Part shown: piece after piece, positions 34,310 through 46,841 of the stretch
Numbering within the stretch: the stretch's first letter is position 1
How the letters are laid out: each line of letters begins with the position of its first letter
Source: Karalla daura
Taxonomy: Eukaryota > Chordata > Actinopteri > Chaetodontiformes > Leiognathidae
Direction: 5' to 3'
DNA length: 64,000 nt
Assembly: GCA_029224185.1 (NCBI GenBank)
Contig: CM055188.1
Location: 3,225,001-3,289,000, forward strand
Notes under the pieces: generated by a model
Database searches by the model: none
What the model was told of the DNA's origin: nothing
What the model saw: the letters and a program-made list of their open reading frames with translations, nothing else
Position numbers and translations under genes: made by a program

Positions 34310-35152
34310 ATAATCGTGTGGCAGTCGGGAACAGTGCCCCTGGAGTGATCCCTCTTTTTAAAAAGGGGTACCGGAGGTTGTGTTCCAACTATCGCGGGAT
34401 CACACTCAGCCTCGCGGGGAAAGTCAATTCCAAGGTACTGGAGAGGAGAGTCTGGCTAAAAGTCAAACCTTGGATTTAGGAGGAACAATAAGGTTTTTGT
34501 CCTGGCCATGGAACACTGGACCAGCTCAATACCCTCCACAGAGTGCTTGAGGGTTCATGGGAGTTTGCCCAACCAGTCCACATGTGTTTTGTGGACTTGG
34601 AAAAGGCTTTGGACCATGTCCCTCGTGACATTCTGTGGGAGGTACTCCAGGAGTGTGGGGTCGAAGGTCCTCTGCTGTATGACCGGTGCAGGAGCTTGGT
34701 TTGCATAGCTGGCAGTAAGTCAGACCTGTTCCTGGTGCATGCAGTCCTCCGACAGGGTTGCCCTTTGTCAGGGGTTCTGTTAATTATTTTTATGGACAGA
34801 ATTTTAGGTGCAGAAGGGGGCCAGAGGGGGTCTGGTTCGGGAGTCATGGGATTTCATCTCTGCTCTTTGCAGATGATGTTGTCTCGTTGGCTCCCTTGAG
34901 CCAGGAACTCTAGCATGCACTGGGGCAGTTTGCAGCCAAGTGTGAAGCAGCTGGGATGAGAAGTAGCTCCTCCAAGTCTGAGGCCATGGTCAAAGGTGGC
35001 TTGCCCGCAGCTGAGCCAAAAGGCGAAGCTCTCTATTGACTGGTCAGTCTACATTCCTACCCTCACCTATGGTCATGAACTTTGGGTCATGACCAAAAGA
35101 AAGTGATCCCAGATACAAGTGGCCGAAATTAGTTTTTTCACAGGGTGGCGTG
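34310..35152 (+). mobile_element. RTE-clade (Rex3-like) LINE fragment: reverse-transcriptase core
   Basis: Encodes VIPLFKKGYRRLCSNYRGIT, then a broken GKV..SKVLERR, a shifted frame LHRVLEGSWEFAQPVHMCFV, DLEKALDHVPRDILWEVLQE, VHAVLRQGCPLSGVLLIIFM and, shifted again, LFADDVVSLAPLSQ, which includes the catalytic FADD. A deletion then joins to YVPTLTYGHELWVMTKRK-like sequence (35055-35110). It ends near 35152 in the middle of the C-terminal region. It covers the part missing from the element at 20505. Frameshifts and stops make it dead. Confidence 0.85.
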
Positions 35153-35332
35153 AAAATTTGTATTTAATACCCCCAACTGGTTTTGGTGTGTCATTACACA
35201 TAGTGAGACATAGGTATTGCATTTTTACTCTCAAGCTCCTTTAGTCTATATCAGTATCCCTGGAGGAAGACCCAAAAGCACACTCAGACCAAGGACTAGA
35301 TTCAACAATTTATTTGTATCAACACAAATAAT

Positions 35333-35600
35333 CCTGGGGCCAATGGCCTCCACAGGAACAAAATAAAATACAGTAACCTCACCAAACTACACAACAAAAA
35401 TAACCTGGAGCTATCCATCCTCCATAGGACCTTCTCTATCTAGAAATAACAAACAAACCAAAGAAATAAACCTGGGACTATCGATCTTCGCAGGTAAAAC
35501 CTAACTATTCTGGAAAAGAAAGCAAACAGAAAATCACCTGGGGCAAAAGGCCTCCACAGGGAATAAACAGATCAATTTAATCTAAATAACCAACATAACA
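35333..35600. repeat. Four imperfect tandem repeats of about 68 bp
   Basis: Units begin at 35333, 35404, 35471 and 35537 with CCTGGGGCCAATGGCCTCC, CCTGGAGCTATCCATCCTCC, CCTGGGACTATCGATCTTCG and CCTGGGGCAAAAGGCCTCC. Each is followed by an A-rich segment. A similar word occurs at 7575. The repeat lies in a block (35225-35960) with TTTATTTG near its left end that may be an LTR-type or other non-autonomous repeat. Confidence 0.7.
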
Positions 35601-36172
35601 AAAAAAAGGTTTAACAGGCAAAAACCAAGAACCCAAATTACCAAAAAAGAACCAGAAAACAAACTGAACAAAAAGTTGAATCAGAAAACAAAACCTGGTT
35701 GAATGGGAAACCAGCCCAGACAGGAATCAGAAGATCAGGACAAGAACGAAGCACGACACGAGCTGAACAGGAGGCACAGAGGTTGTAGACAAGAAGCAGG
35801 CAAGGTCTGGCAATTAACTCACAGCGCAGGAGAGTTTAAGTACAGTACTCCACTGATGAGCCAACTGCCAGCCAATAGGGAGAAAGCGAGAGCAAGACAG
35901 GAGGGAGCAGAGAAAGAGGAGGGGCACAGGTGCAGGTAACAGACAGAAGGATGACAGTCTAAGTCCAAGTCTACTCTACTGTAAGAGATTTAAAGCCACT
36001 GATCACAAACAAAACCCTGGAATAAGAGTTTATTAAATCCCTTAAATCTGAACTTGCCTTTCTTTGCCTCTTTTTCTTTTGGCTTCCATCTCTTACTGTT
36101 TTTCAGGTAATATAACTCAGATAAGTAAAGTCACAGTCTTCCTCTGTTTTGTTCTGTCTCCATCTCATTTAG

Positions 36173-36711
36173 TTCTTATCTTGCTGATCCTGACGCTCAA
36201 ACGCCACAGGAAGGGCCAGAGGATGGCAGAGGATGAAGAAGACATGAGGGACAATGTTATCAAGTACAACGATGAGGGTGGTGGGGAGCAGGACACCCAG
36301 GCATATGACATGAGTGCTCTGAGAAACCTCTCTGACTTCCCAGAGGCCAAGAGCTGTAACTCTGGCCCGGACATCTGCTCATTGCCACAGTGGATGCAGG
36401 CTAACCGGATGTCTGGCTGCACAGAGGGTCCCACCATAGCAGTGGCAGCAGCAGTAGATTTCTCACTGTTCAAAGGCTACATCCGGAAGAAGGTGGAGAA
36501 GGCTGATGCAGACCTCTCAGTCCCACCATATGATTCCTTCCAGACATATGCTTTTGAGGGCATCAGCTCCCCAGCACTTTCCCTTAGCTCTATCCGCACC
36601 CTTTCTACCACCTCGGAGCAAGATTTCTCCTACCTCAGTGAATGGGGACCACGTTTCAGGCAACTGGCAGGCTACTATGCCCCAGGAAACCCTGAGGAGG
36701 AAGGGTCCTAG
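36173..36711 (+). CDS. cdh22: Cadherin-22 terminal exon: rest of transmembrane helix and cytoplasmic tail
   Basis: The exon follows CCATCTCATTTAG in phase 1 and ends at the TAG at 36709-36711. It begins VLILLILTLKRHRKGQ, the end of the membrane helix and its basic stop-transfer residues. Next comes the juxtamembrane segment with YNDEGGGEQDTQAYDMSALR, the p120-catenin-binding type of sequence in classical cadherins. The C-terminal part has ADADLSVPPYDSFQTYAFEG, a serine-rich SSPALSLSS stretch and DFSYLSEWGPRFRQLAGYYA, the beta-catenin-binding region that links adhesion to actin. The VPPYD-x-FQTYAFEG and EQDFSYLSEWGPRFR pattern is closer to CDH22 than to other type II paralogs as I remember them. 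179 full codons precede the stop. A partial duplicate lies 4.36 kb upstream. The paralog name is likely, not certain. Confidence 0.92.
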
Positions 36712-38215
36712 CACTACTTTCTTCTTCAGAGAGACATATGAACCTCCTCTCTGTCCTTCCCCTCCGCCTCCTCCTTTCACAGCTTTGACTCAACTCATAT
36801 CTTCGGAGGCAGCAATGTGTCCTCCTGACAGACATAACACCTCCCATAGCATCTCCCACAAAATGTAACAGCATTAAACTTGGGACATAATTGTTTTTAC
36901 TTTCAATTCCTTCAATTTATGGTTTAAGAGTTTTCATTAGCATCAGCCTGGTGCTCTGGGGACTATATTGCGACAGCGATTATCAATTAGCGATTAACCA
37001 ATTACCAAAATTGCCATTTAGTCTGAAGGTAAGATTTTTGCCTTCTGAAGTTACAAATACACGTAATTTTTAGTTCAGAATTGCAGATGAATTGCATTTG
37101 TAGATTAGAACCATGCCAAGGCAAATTGAATGACAGATGTTTGTTCAAAGGAGGAAATAGTTATGTATTTAGTTATTTGTTTTTGTTTTTATGTTTTTAT
37201 TTATTTATTTATCTATGCTATAAACACTAGGTTTACTGTAACAGTAGCCTTTGCTTAAGTAATGATAAAGATGGGAGGATGTTGGAAAAGGAACAAGAGA
37301 TAAGTGAAAAAGAGAAGTAAAGGAAGGACATATAGCAGGACTTTAACTGGATACCGATGCATGGATGACACCTGGGACATGTCCTAAGTTCTTGAAAAAT
37401 TTATATTTATTTTCTATGACTACTTTTGTAAAAATAACCAACTTATTGGGAAATCAATTGAAAACAGAGGCAGAACAAAAGGAGGATCTGAGAGTGACAG
37501 TATTGCAGAAAAATGGAAAACTGCCAGGTGCTGAGTGCTGAAAACTGACATACTTCAGCTGTGTGTCTGTGCTTTCTAAAAAAGGGTGTTTCGGAATTCA
37601 CAAACTGGACAGTGGTTTGTAAACAACCTCTTCTTGTCTTTACCTCTGCCAATTGTTTGGCAATAAGGCACAAAAAAAACAAAACAACTATGTATTAAGA
37701 CTAAACAAGTTGTCTGGCTGGTGACCAGCATTGCTACACAGGAAGACAATTTTCATTCCAGATTTGTGCGTATGTGTTTAATATGCTCAATTAATATTAT
37801 ATTAGATATTTGAGTTTGTTTTTGATATTTTATTTTTTCTGCAGGGGTGTGGTGTAAGAGGTAGGGATATTGATACAAGAGTTACTCCAAAATTACACCA
37901 CACACATAACTGCACCATAACTTTAATAGGATGTAACTGCAGTGGAAAATAACAGCAGATTAAACTTTGCACTTTTAACTCCTTCCAGATGTGTAATGTA
38001 ATGGTTGAACTGGAGTGCGTGTGTCAACGCAAGAGGCAGATGTTGATGTAGTTAAGTTAAATATGTTGTGATGTCAGGTTGGGTACTTATGTTTTGAAAA
38101 ATGATGATGCTTTATGTTATTTGGATGTTTTATTTTGTACCGTGTCTGACTCTTGGTTGCGGCTCTTGGCTGCTGAATTTGTTTGACAGCGTTCTCTAGT
38201 CCATCAAAAATAAAT
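36712..38215 (+). other. cdh22: Probable cdh22 3' UTR
   Basis: Directly after the stop is a C/T-rich stretch (36745-36775), then the block shared with the duplicate to about 37080. 37170-37215 has overlapping ATTTATTTA words, of the AU-rich element type that often affects mRNA stability. Candidate polyadenylation signals AATAAA lie at about 38207 and 38356. The true end cannot be fixed without transcripts. Confidence 0.5.
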
Positions 38216-38359
38216 AAGTTGCTGAATAGCTCCTTTGACTTCATGCTGCAGTTACATCACAGTTATGCATGCGGTGTAATTGTGGGGTAAATGCCTGATA
38301 TCCTGCACTTATCCATTGTCAACCTTAATTTACAAATTTGTGCAAAATTTAAAAAGAAA

Positions 38360-41055
38360 TAAAAGGAAGACAATTTTTCTTTGGAAAAAAGCCATTACTT
38401 CACTGTGTATCAAAGTTAATTACTCAGAAAGCAAGACAACAGTTCTAAAGTAAATATAGTGTTTCTAGTGGTAATTGCTGTTTACCAAGGGTAATGAATA
38501 ACTGTGGAGCTCACTTGTGGTTAAACAAGTGAAAGATCCAGAGAATAGTCCTAGATAGAAAAACAGCATGACATGGCTAGAGCCAAACAAAGATTCACAA
38601 CTCCCTCTTGGCCACCTCCTGTCAAAATAGTTATTGTTGTAGTCATCGGAGGATGCTGAGGCCTACAACATTGGTTCCACTGTTATCTGCTACTAACATG
38701 GTTAGTCTTACAGTGATTTAGATTTAAATTCATGACTGCATTCAAAAGGAAATGCCTTGTTTTTCAATTTATGAGAGGTGCACTTTCTTCTCTGATGCTG
38801 AGACCTGATGTTGTACTATGTTTTAAACATAAATTATCCAAAACAAAATTGTCTTTCTCCAGACCTTAAGTGTTCTGCAAGGCAGCTAAAGTGACAGCAA
38901 CTTGGATAAACACAAAGAATTGCAGCTGTCACTCTCTGCCTGAGTCTGTCTGAGTAATGCCACAATAAGTACATTCAGGATTCATGTTTTTTTTCTTATT
39001 TTGCATTGGTGTTGAAATAACAATGTGATAGTAATTTGACATTTTTCTGGTTTTACTATAGATCTGAATGACTGACAATTATAATTGACAGTGGCTATAA
39101 ATAAATAGTATGATTAAATGTGTGCTGTGATTAAGCTTAAGTGATTATACTTCAAACCACATTTTGTGTCACTGATTACACAACACCATATGCAGTATTG
39201 CATATTTAAAATGCAGAACAATATTCATACTGTGTTGATCCATACACATCCAATGCATGTTTTTGCCATGGAATGATGTGGACATATATTAACTATAGCC
39301 TTAAGCCAAATAGTACTTGTTGACTGACAAACAACTGCCATGGTCTGCATAGATATACACAAATGAAGTTTAACTCCAGATGTCCAGTTACAGCTGTATA
39401 GCGGGAGGTGAATACTAGGACACTGCACAGTGAAAGCTGAGGGTCTGAGGGCTCCTGTACCTGTTTAATCCCACTTTCTCTGCAAGCTAGTTCTCTCAGT
39501 TACCCACATCACCTATCCGTCCGTCCATAATCTTGCATTTTTTGTTCTCAACTGGGTTGGAGAGGTTTTCCTGGTGTTCTTTTCCTGGTGGGCAAAGGTG
39601 AGGAATATACCCATGACAGCTCACCATCATAGGGCACCCATAACCTCCACTCTTTGCCTTATGGCCAATGATGATTCTTCTATCAACTTAAACAAGAATG
39701 ATTTTTGACCGTGAGGAGACACAGTAACATCTAAACATGCAGAAAGGCTCATGTTCCAACCAGGGACTTTCTTGCGAAGAGAATGCCATTCACAAAGATA
39801 TCCTCCCATTTCATGCAAAAATTGAGTCCTTTCTTAGAGATTGTGGACATTACAATGAGCTTCCATAAATTATGTTATTTCATATATTTGTATTACTAAA
39901 TATCATTAGTAATACATGTAAATGTTTGAAGTTCTCTGGGCAGCCAATGTGTGTAATAAAGACATAGCAAAATGTTGCTCTGTACCCAGTGTAGCTTTTG
40001 ATACATTGACCACTAGTCTTATTAACCAAACCTACAGGCAGTTACCAAAATCTGCAAAGCCTGCATTCAGACCATGAAGTGGACAATTGAGGCAAATAGG
40101 ACCTAGAAAACTGTTTTGACTAAGTGTTTTTTAAATAAGCTGACACAACACTCAATAAACAAGCAGACACATTATATCTTAGTTATTTTTTGTGAGGATG
40201 TATGTAGACCAACCAAGATATTCCACTTTTACAACAAGAATGAACCTTGTTCTCCTCAAAACTCCAAGGACCCCTCTATGAAGCTCAAGTTTTCAGATGA
40301 CACCACTGTCAGTAGTCACATCCATAACAGTGACAGTTCTGCGCATTGACAGTGTGTGTGTCAGAGAGACAAGTAGAAATGTGGCTTATTCTTACATGTT
40401 GTACTTATTTTTGTTGTTGTATTGAATCGTGTTTTTTTGTGTATGCCTTCCTAAGTTGCTTTATAATCATTTGCTGGTGTGTATTGACTTGCTTTAATTT
40501 AGAGAGACCACTAAAAGACTGAACTTTTCTGCCTTTCTGCCTTTCTAAAGCTGTGCTTCCAGTACTGACTGTGCTGCTGACTATGTGGAAGGTGACTTCT
40601 GTTCCTGACGCCTGGTACCTGCACACTGGCTGGCTTGATCATTCCTAGGTCCTGTCCCTTGAGGCTCTATATGTGATATATTGATATGGGTTCAAAAAGT
40701 CAGATGGAGACCCGACTGGGTGTGTAGACTGGGACTTTTCTCAACAACAAGTAAAACACACCAGTTACAGACCAGACTGTTTCCTATCATGGCCACCAGA
40801 TGGCAGAGCACACTAATAGTATTCTCACAAAACACTACACTCCCCTTTAAACTGTAACCTCACTGAACTCAAAATACTATAATTTGCATAAATGCTGTAA
40901 ATAAAGTCTTTCTTTTGCATAGTTTATAAAATCTTCTGTAAATAAAAACTGTTGTGTAATTTTCGTTTTGTTATGCACCATGCATTGCCATGTTTTTTTT
41001 CTCTTTGCATCCTCTCACTTGCTCCGTTTCTCTTTCTCTAACTTCTCTCTCAGGT
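38360..41055. other. Intergenic sequence downstream of cdh22
   Basis: No coding domain is recognised. 39490-39830 resembles a decayed fish dispersed repeat: it has a GGGCAAAGGTGAGG block and a CCAACCAGGGACTTTCTTGC block like those in repeats that end near primer-like boxes. The rest is A/T-rich. Confidence 0.4.
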
Positions 41056-41061
41056 GTGCCT

Positions 41062-43643
41062 GGGGCCCATTTCAAGAAGTGGGCTTAGCGGAAATTCTGA
41101 GTATGTTGAGCAGGAAATGACGGAAACTGTGAATTTTCCGTTTCAGGAAGGGAGCTATTTTGAGCCTGAGAAGCGGGATAACTGAAGCCCGTTTCATAAA
41201 GGGAACTAAATTAAGCTCAAATAAGTTACAATGGCAACTTAGTCTGTGAACCTAACCTGGTCAAAGAAGGTTAGGTTGAAGAAAGCTCAAGCTGGCTCCT
41301 CCCCTTTATGTCACAACCAAAGTTTCATTCATTGAGTCCGAGTGTGCATCCTGGAGTTTGGGGAATTTCGATCAGGATTAACTCTAAGTTTTTTGACCAT
41401 GGCTAGTCTATTCATTGCTGATCCAGTGGACTTAGAGGTAAGATTACTTTGGAGGGAGTTGCGCTTACACCGGAAGATCATCTACAGACCCTAATTAGAC
41501 ATTTTTTCACTTCCTGACAGTGTCCTTTTCGAAAGGTACTGTTTCACAGCGCAATTCTCAAAGTTTATTCACAACATTATCCACTGAGAAATTTGCGATA
41601 TCACCCACCATGGGGGGACTTAGATCAGCAAGTGCTTTGTGTTAGGCTTTGTTTCTTTTTTTTTTTCGCAAACAGCAGTTTTCTGTACAACATTGACAAT
41701 GCTGAAAACTTCAAGGTAACTCCATCCCATCAACTGTTGTACTTTTAAAGGTGCTTCCACATAGACCGCGGCAAGCGCCGCCGTGCGCAGTGCTGCCGCT
41801 GTGCTGCGCGGCAAGGCAGCAAAGTTGCTAAGTTACCAGTAACAACATTTAGCAGTTGGTTTGAGCGCGATCTTGTGAGAGGGTGTATAAAAAGTCCTGG
41901 CTATAGTGCTAATAAGGAGACGAGGAGACGAGGAGACGAGCAGCGCAGAAAAGGAGGATGTGGGTCCATCCAGTTCTGATGGGAAGGCAGGAACTGGGGG
42001 AATAAAGACTGGGTCCGGGAGCTACAGTTCCGTAACGACCGCTTTGAGAGTGACCTCAGGCTGGTCTGGGAGCTACAGCTCCATAACGCCCATTTTGAGG
42101 TATACTTCAGGCTGGTCTGGGGGCTACAGCAACGTAATGCCCGTTTTGAGGTCTACTTAGGCTAAGTAGGGAGCAGTTTAACCACCCGCCCAGTAAACCT
42201 TGTGTCCCAGAGATCGGGATACTTGATTAGCTGCCCCTCCATAGTTCTGGAGTCCTCTGGAACTCGTGACCCAACAATTTTATGTAATCTTCTTTATCTT
42301 CTTTGATCTTCTTTATTTCCTACAAATAAAAAGCAGCAGTTATTTTATTGTTTTTGCATTGTTCCCTATCACAATTGTCCCAATCATAAATGCATCACAA
42401 TGCACCCACCTGTATCTTGCATTTCAATTTCATAATTTCAAGATCCAGTTTAGTTATTTTCCAGTCTGTAAGCATGATGTCCCTGTCAAGAAGCCATTTC
42501 TTTGTCAGTTTTTTTGCATTATTTGCATTGGTTTGACAACATGCATTTCATATAGGTCCTTTACTGCTAACTGGGAATACATAAGGATGACATTATATCA
42601 TGCAGCTGCAGATGCAGTCCCCAGAATTAACCTTTGCCATTTACTGAACATATTGCATTAAATTGATCTGTAGAGGTAGATGGACCCTTGTCCTGCTGCC
42701 CAGCCAGGCTCTATTAAAAAGGAAAAAAATATCTGTTAATAATTGTGTAAGCTAAATGTCACTCTATAATGTTAAGAATGTAAAGAAACGATCAGTAACA
42801 CCACAAGGTGTTACCACTGTAGGACCCTCAGGCTCCCTGTGGCAGCAGATAATGTGGCCTAATCATCCTCTTCATCCTCATCCTGTGAATATCAGTGCTA
42901 TTTTTTAGTAAATTTTAAACTACTACATACCATAATTTACAATATTGGCTACTGACAGCTGCGGTGGCAGGTTCAACCAGATGAAGAAGGACATTAGAAA
43001 TTAATATTTCTGTGAACATAGAAGATATAGGCCTATTACATTACATTATTTAAATCAGGGAACTCCATGACACTACTCTGCTGAAGTCTCACTGAAGGAT
43101 GATGCGTCATATTCAATTTTTAGCTGCTTCCACGTCTGTTTTTCAGCGGTGGGATTGCTTCTAAGTAAAATACCTTTTAGCATTAATATCATTCCACAGG
43201 CTTTCACCTGACGACATTATAACTGTCTTTGCACACATGAATAAAATATATTTAAACTTTATACCATTGACTGGTGTAGCGATCTTCTCCCATGCCAACT
43301 CCCTTTCCTTTGCACCTGTTGCTGCGTTACACTAAATACTGGCTCACAGTCACTGTAGGAGTGCATTAAAATCTCAAACTCCAGCAGAGTAAAGTGGGCG
43401 TGAACCTCTTCTTCTTGCTTGTTGCCTTGGTGAATCGATGTATTGAGGCTCCATTGAGGATGGCTTTTTGTAGTCACGGTGCACATGCTTAGCTCGAGCT
43501 GAACATAGTTGGACTTGACTAAACTAATGGAAAGCTGGTGTTCTGAAACCGGTTAGCCCGAGATTCTTAGCTCAGGCTATGTCAAGCCTCAATCCGTAAA
43601 CATAGTCAGACTTTGTTGAGCCCGCTTCCTGAAACGGGCCCCT
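41062..43643. mobile_element. Harbinger-like non-autonomous DNA element, copy 1
   Basis: The left end GGGGCCCATTTCAAGAAGTG and the right end (reverse complement GGGGCCCGTTTCAGGAAGCG) are imperfect terminal inverted repeats of about 28 bp. Subterminal words such as GAAGCCCGTTTCA, GTGAACCTAACCTGGTC and TTGAAGAAAGCT are typical of PIF/Harbinger-type fish elements that carry such palindromic GGGCCC ends. No transposase was found. It contains a 51-bp minisatellite and a block repeated in copy 2 (AGCAGTTTTCTGTACAACAT). The family assignment is an inference from the ends. Confidence 0.6.
42017..42165. repeat. Minisatellite, three units of 51 bp
   Basis: Units start at 42017, 42068 and 42119 with GGGAGCTACAG or a one-base variant, followed by CCGTAACG-CC-TTTGAG and CAGGCTGGTCT. 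Because 51 is a multiple of three the frame stays open and would encode a GSYSS-VTSGWS-type repeat, but nothing suggests that it is translated. Just upstream (41918-41940) is a short GAGGAGAC repeat. Confidence 0.9.
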
Positions 43644-43644
43644 G

Positions 43645-45138
43645 GAAACACACTCAGGCTCAATGAATGAAACTAAGGTTGTGACGTAGGGGAGAGGAGA
43701 CAGCTCAAGCTTTCTTCAACGTAGCGTGCTCTCGACCAGGTTAGGTTCACAGAGTACGTTGCCACAGTAACTTATTTTGAGCTTAAATTAGTTTGTGAAA
43801 CGGGCTTCAGTTATTCCACTTCTTGGGCTCAAGATAGCTCCCTTCCTGAAACAGAAAATTCAGAGTTCCGTCATTTCCAGCTCAACATACCCGGAATTTC
43901 CGCTAAGCCCGCTTCTTCAAATAGCAGTTTTCTGTACAACATTGGCGATGCTGAAAACAGCAAGCCATGTATGCCGTGCAGTTAGGAAAGTATCATGAAT
44001 AGTCATCCATCATCACCACCATCTTCATCAACATCACATCAACTGTTGTACTCTTAATTAGCCTATTTTTGTTTCTTTTATATAGTTTCTGGCTATCTCT
44101 TCATGGATTCATGAAACTATCTATCTATTGCAGTCAAATAAAGACCGTTCAGTTGATTTTGTTTGGTCTTCTTTATTTCCTACAAATACAAAAGCAGCAG
44201 TTATTTTGTTGTTTTTGCATTGTTCCTATCACAATTGTCCCTCGTCCTGCTGCCCAGCCATGCTCTGCTAAGAAGGAAAAGAATGTCTGTTAATAATTGT
44301 GTAAGCTAAATGTTGCTTTATAATGCACACAAGAATGCTAAGAAACTCTCAGTAACACCACAAGGTGTTACCTCTGTAGGACCCTCCGGCATGTCAGTGT
44401 TATTTTTCAGTACATTTTAAACTACTACATAGCGTAATATACAGTATTGGCTACTGACAGTTGCAGTGGCAGGTTCAACCAGATGAAGAACGCCATCAGA
44501 ATCATTTCTGACAAAAGAAAAATCCATGGAAGGTAAATTAATATTTTTGTAAACAAGATATAGGCCTATTATATTACATTATTTAAATCAGGTCTCACCT
44601 GTTTCATCAATGTTTTTACATCCAATTTTCAGCTGCTTCCACAGGCTTTTTTCATCAGTGGGATTGCATCTAAGTAAAATACATTTTAGCTTTAATATCA
44701 CTCCACAAGTTTTTACCTAACAACATTAGAATTGTGTTTGCACACATGAATAAAATATATTTAAACTTACGCATTAACTGGAGCAGCGATCTTCTCCCAT
44801 GCCGACTCCCTCGCCTTTGACCTGCAGCTGTGTTACACTGAATACTGGCTCAAAGTCACTGTATGAGTGCATTAAAATCTCTAACGCCAATGGAGTAAAG
44901 TAAGGGGACCTTCTTTTTTTCACTCGTTGCCATGGTGAATCAATGTATCTGGGATCCATTGAGGATGGCTTTTTGTAGTTGCCTGCGCATGCACTTAGCT
45001 CGAGCTGAACATAGTTGGACTTGATTGAACTAATGGAATGCCAGTGTTCTGCTGGTTAGCCCGAGATTCTTAGATGTCAAGAACTCAATCCACAAATATA
45101 GTTGGACTTTGTTGAGCCTGCTTCCTGAAAAGGGCCCC
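43645..45138. mobile_element. Harbinger-like non-autonomous element, copy 2 with inverted end block
   Basis: 43921-45138 matches the right part of copy 1 (41671 to 43642) in the same orientation, with deletions, and ends in GAAAAGGGCCCC. Its other end (43645-43920) is homologous to the left end of copy 1 (about 41080-41355) but inverted. So the end block was flipped relative to the body, or two elements were fused. Confidence 0.6.
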
Positions 45139-45749
45139 TGGTAAGCCACACATGCCTGTATGTGTGTGTGTGTGTGTGTGTGGGCACTCTTGGGGAATGC
45201 CCAAGGTGAGGTGTAGAGGAGGCACTGATTTCAGTTTTCTGATGTGTGCATATACAAAAAGACTTATTGCTCTAAAAAAGAGAGTACTTTACTTTTCCAA
45301 AAAGCCTTCAATCACATAAACATTAAATTCAGCATACAGTAACAATACAATGCTGCAACTTTTAGCTCATTTTAGTTCCTCTCCTGTGGTGATGACAGCT
45401 GTACCAAAATGGAACCGTAATGTTGACCTGTATAAACCTCTTAGTCATGACCAAAAAAAAACAAAAAACGAAAACAGTTAGTTTTAAGCTTTAAATCTTA
45501 AGTATAAAACAGTGTCTGGAGAACTTTTTATTATATAAAAATTTGTGGAATAATTTAACATTGGATGTTTATAGTGAAGTTTTAATGTGTCATAACAAAA
45601 CATCAATAACTATAGTAATTCATTATAGAAAAAAAGGAAGAGTAATAGTTATGCTAATAAATAATCTTTTCATAACATAATTTCAGGTTACACCCATGGC
45701 GAAAAAATCTGATAAGCATATAATTCAAACTGTCAGGGACGGTAATAAT

Positions 45750-46525
45750 CCAAATGAAAGCAGGTACCAAGATTTCACCAAAATCACCAGTGCTCTTGCA
45801 TGTCTCTGACTTTTAAGGCTCACCAGAATGAGGGCTGTCAGTTCAGAACCACAGCCCTCAGCAGAGTACTAGAAAAGGGGGGCTCACTCTATGTTGGAAT
45901 TAAACTCCAAATAATTTCCAACAAGAGCCTTCAAAGTGACCATCTGACATTGGAGGAAATGCCAAAACATGTGATGACAGACACAAATACATACAATGTA
46001 CACATGTCGAGAGATTAGACCCCCTCAAAACACACAGCTCCGAAAAAGAGCTATGGGGTACACCCCTTGCCACACAAGTAGAGTGTCTGTCAGACGAAGT
46101 CAGCCTGGCTTTAATCTTGGTCACTCCAGAGTGCATTGCAGTTTTCCGTGACAGATCTGGATAATATGGAGTCTTTGATTCTCATAGCCGAAATGCAGCA
46201 GGCTCACCACGCCACAACAGAACTGCAGTCATGAAAATATTCAACAAAGTTAGCGACCTGGCTGACCACCTGAACAAACTATTTAAAAATGGTCTGGGCA
46301 GCTATGAGTTTGTTCCTATTTCGTTTGAAGCTGTCAATTCAACTTCCCCAACGGAAGACACTGCCCCCTGCCCATTACAAGCAGAGAACACAACAGCTCA
46401 AATCGCAGACAGAAGTCTCAAGAACCCTGATGTTTCATCTACAACCCCAAAAGTTATCCTTCAGGAAACAAAATATGTCTCAAAGGTGAACAAACACAGG
46501 GAACGCAAAGCCAGGTGAAAACAAA
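45750..46525 (+). pseudogene. Broken cysteine-protease-like ORF of a transposon (similar to peptidase C76-type proteins)
   Basis: Reading on the + strand: FHQNHQC then SCMSLTFKAHQNEG and LSRVLEKGGSLYVGIK, HLTLEEMPKHV (one frame), then after a shift LALILVTPECIAVFRDRSG, an in-frame TAA, YGVFDSHSRNAAGSPR, TAVMKIFNKVSDLADHLNKL and YEFVPISFEAV. A QC motif early and a DSH motif later match the catalytic Cys and Asp-His arrangement of a papain-like family (C76-like) that is found next to helicases in some large eukaryotic transposons. No helicase or integrase was recognised nearby. One frameshift and one stop break it. Function in the element is unknown. Confidence 0.55.
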
Positions 46526-46841
46526 GTGATAGCAAAGTCCCAGATGCTCCACAGTCTCATGGACTAAGCAGGACCCAGCTGTCCTGGATTTAGAATGAAA
46601 AAGATACAGGCTGCACAAGCTAGATATGCACAAGACAGTCCTCATTGGAAGAGACTCTTCCGATGAAACGCTATTATGGAGATCCAATGGTTCAAAGTCA
46701 TCAGAAAGAGAAAATCAGAACAAGATACAGTACAGATCCTTTTTTCCAGAGCAGGAAGAAAAAATAGTTTACAGAAAGGTACAAAACAGATCCTGTTTCC
46801 AGAGCACAAAAAAAAATACATTACAGATGCATTTTTACGAG

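Noticed and set aside
41906..42160. Repeat protein of 84 codons
   Set aside because: The open frame is due to a 51-bp minisatellite inside a non-autonomous DNA element.
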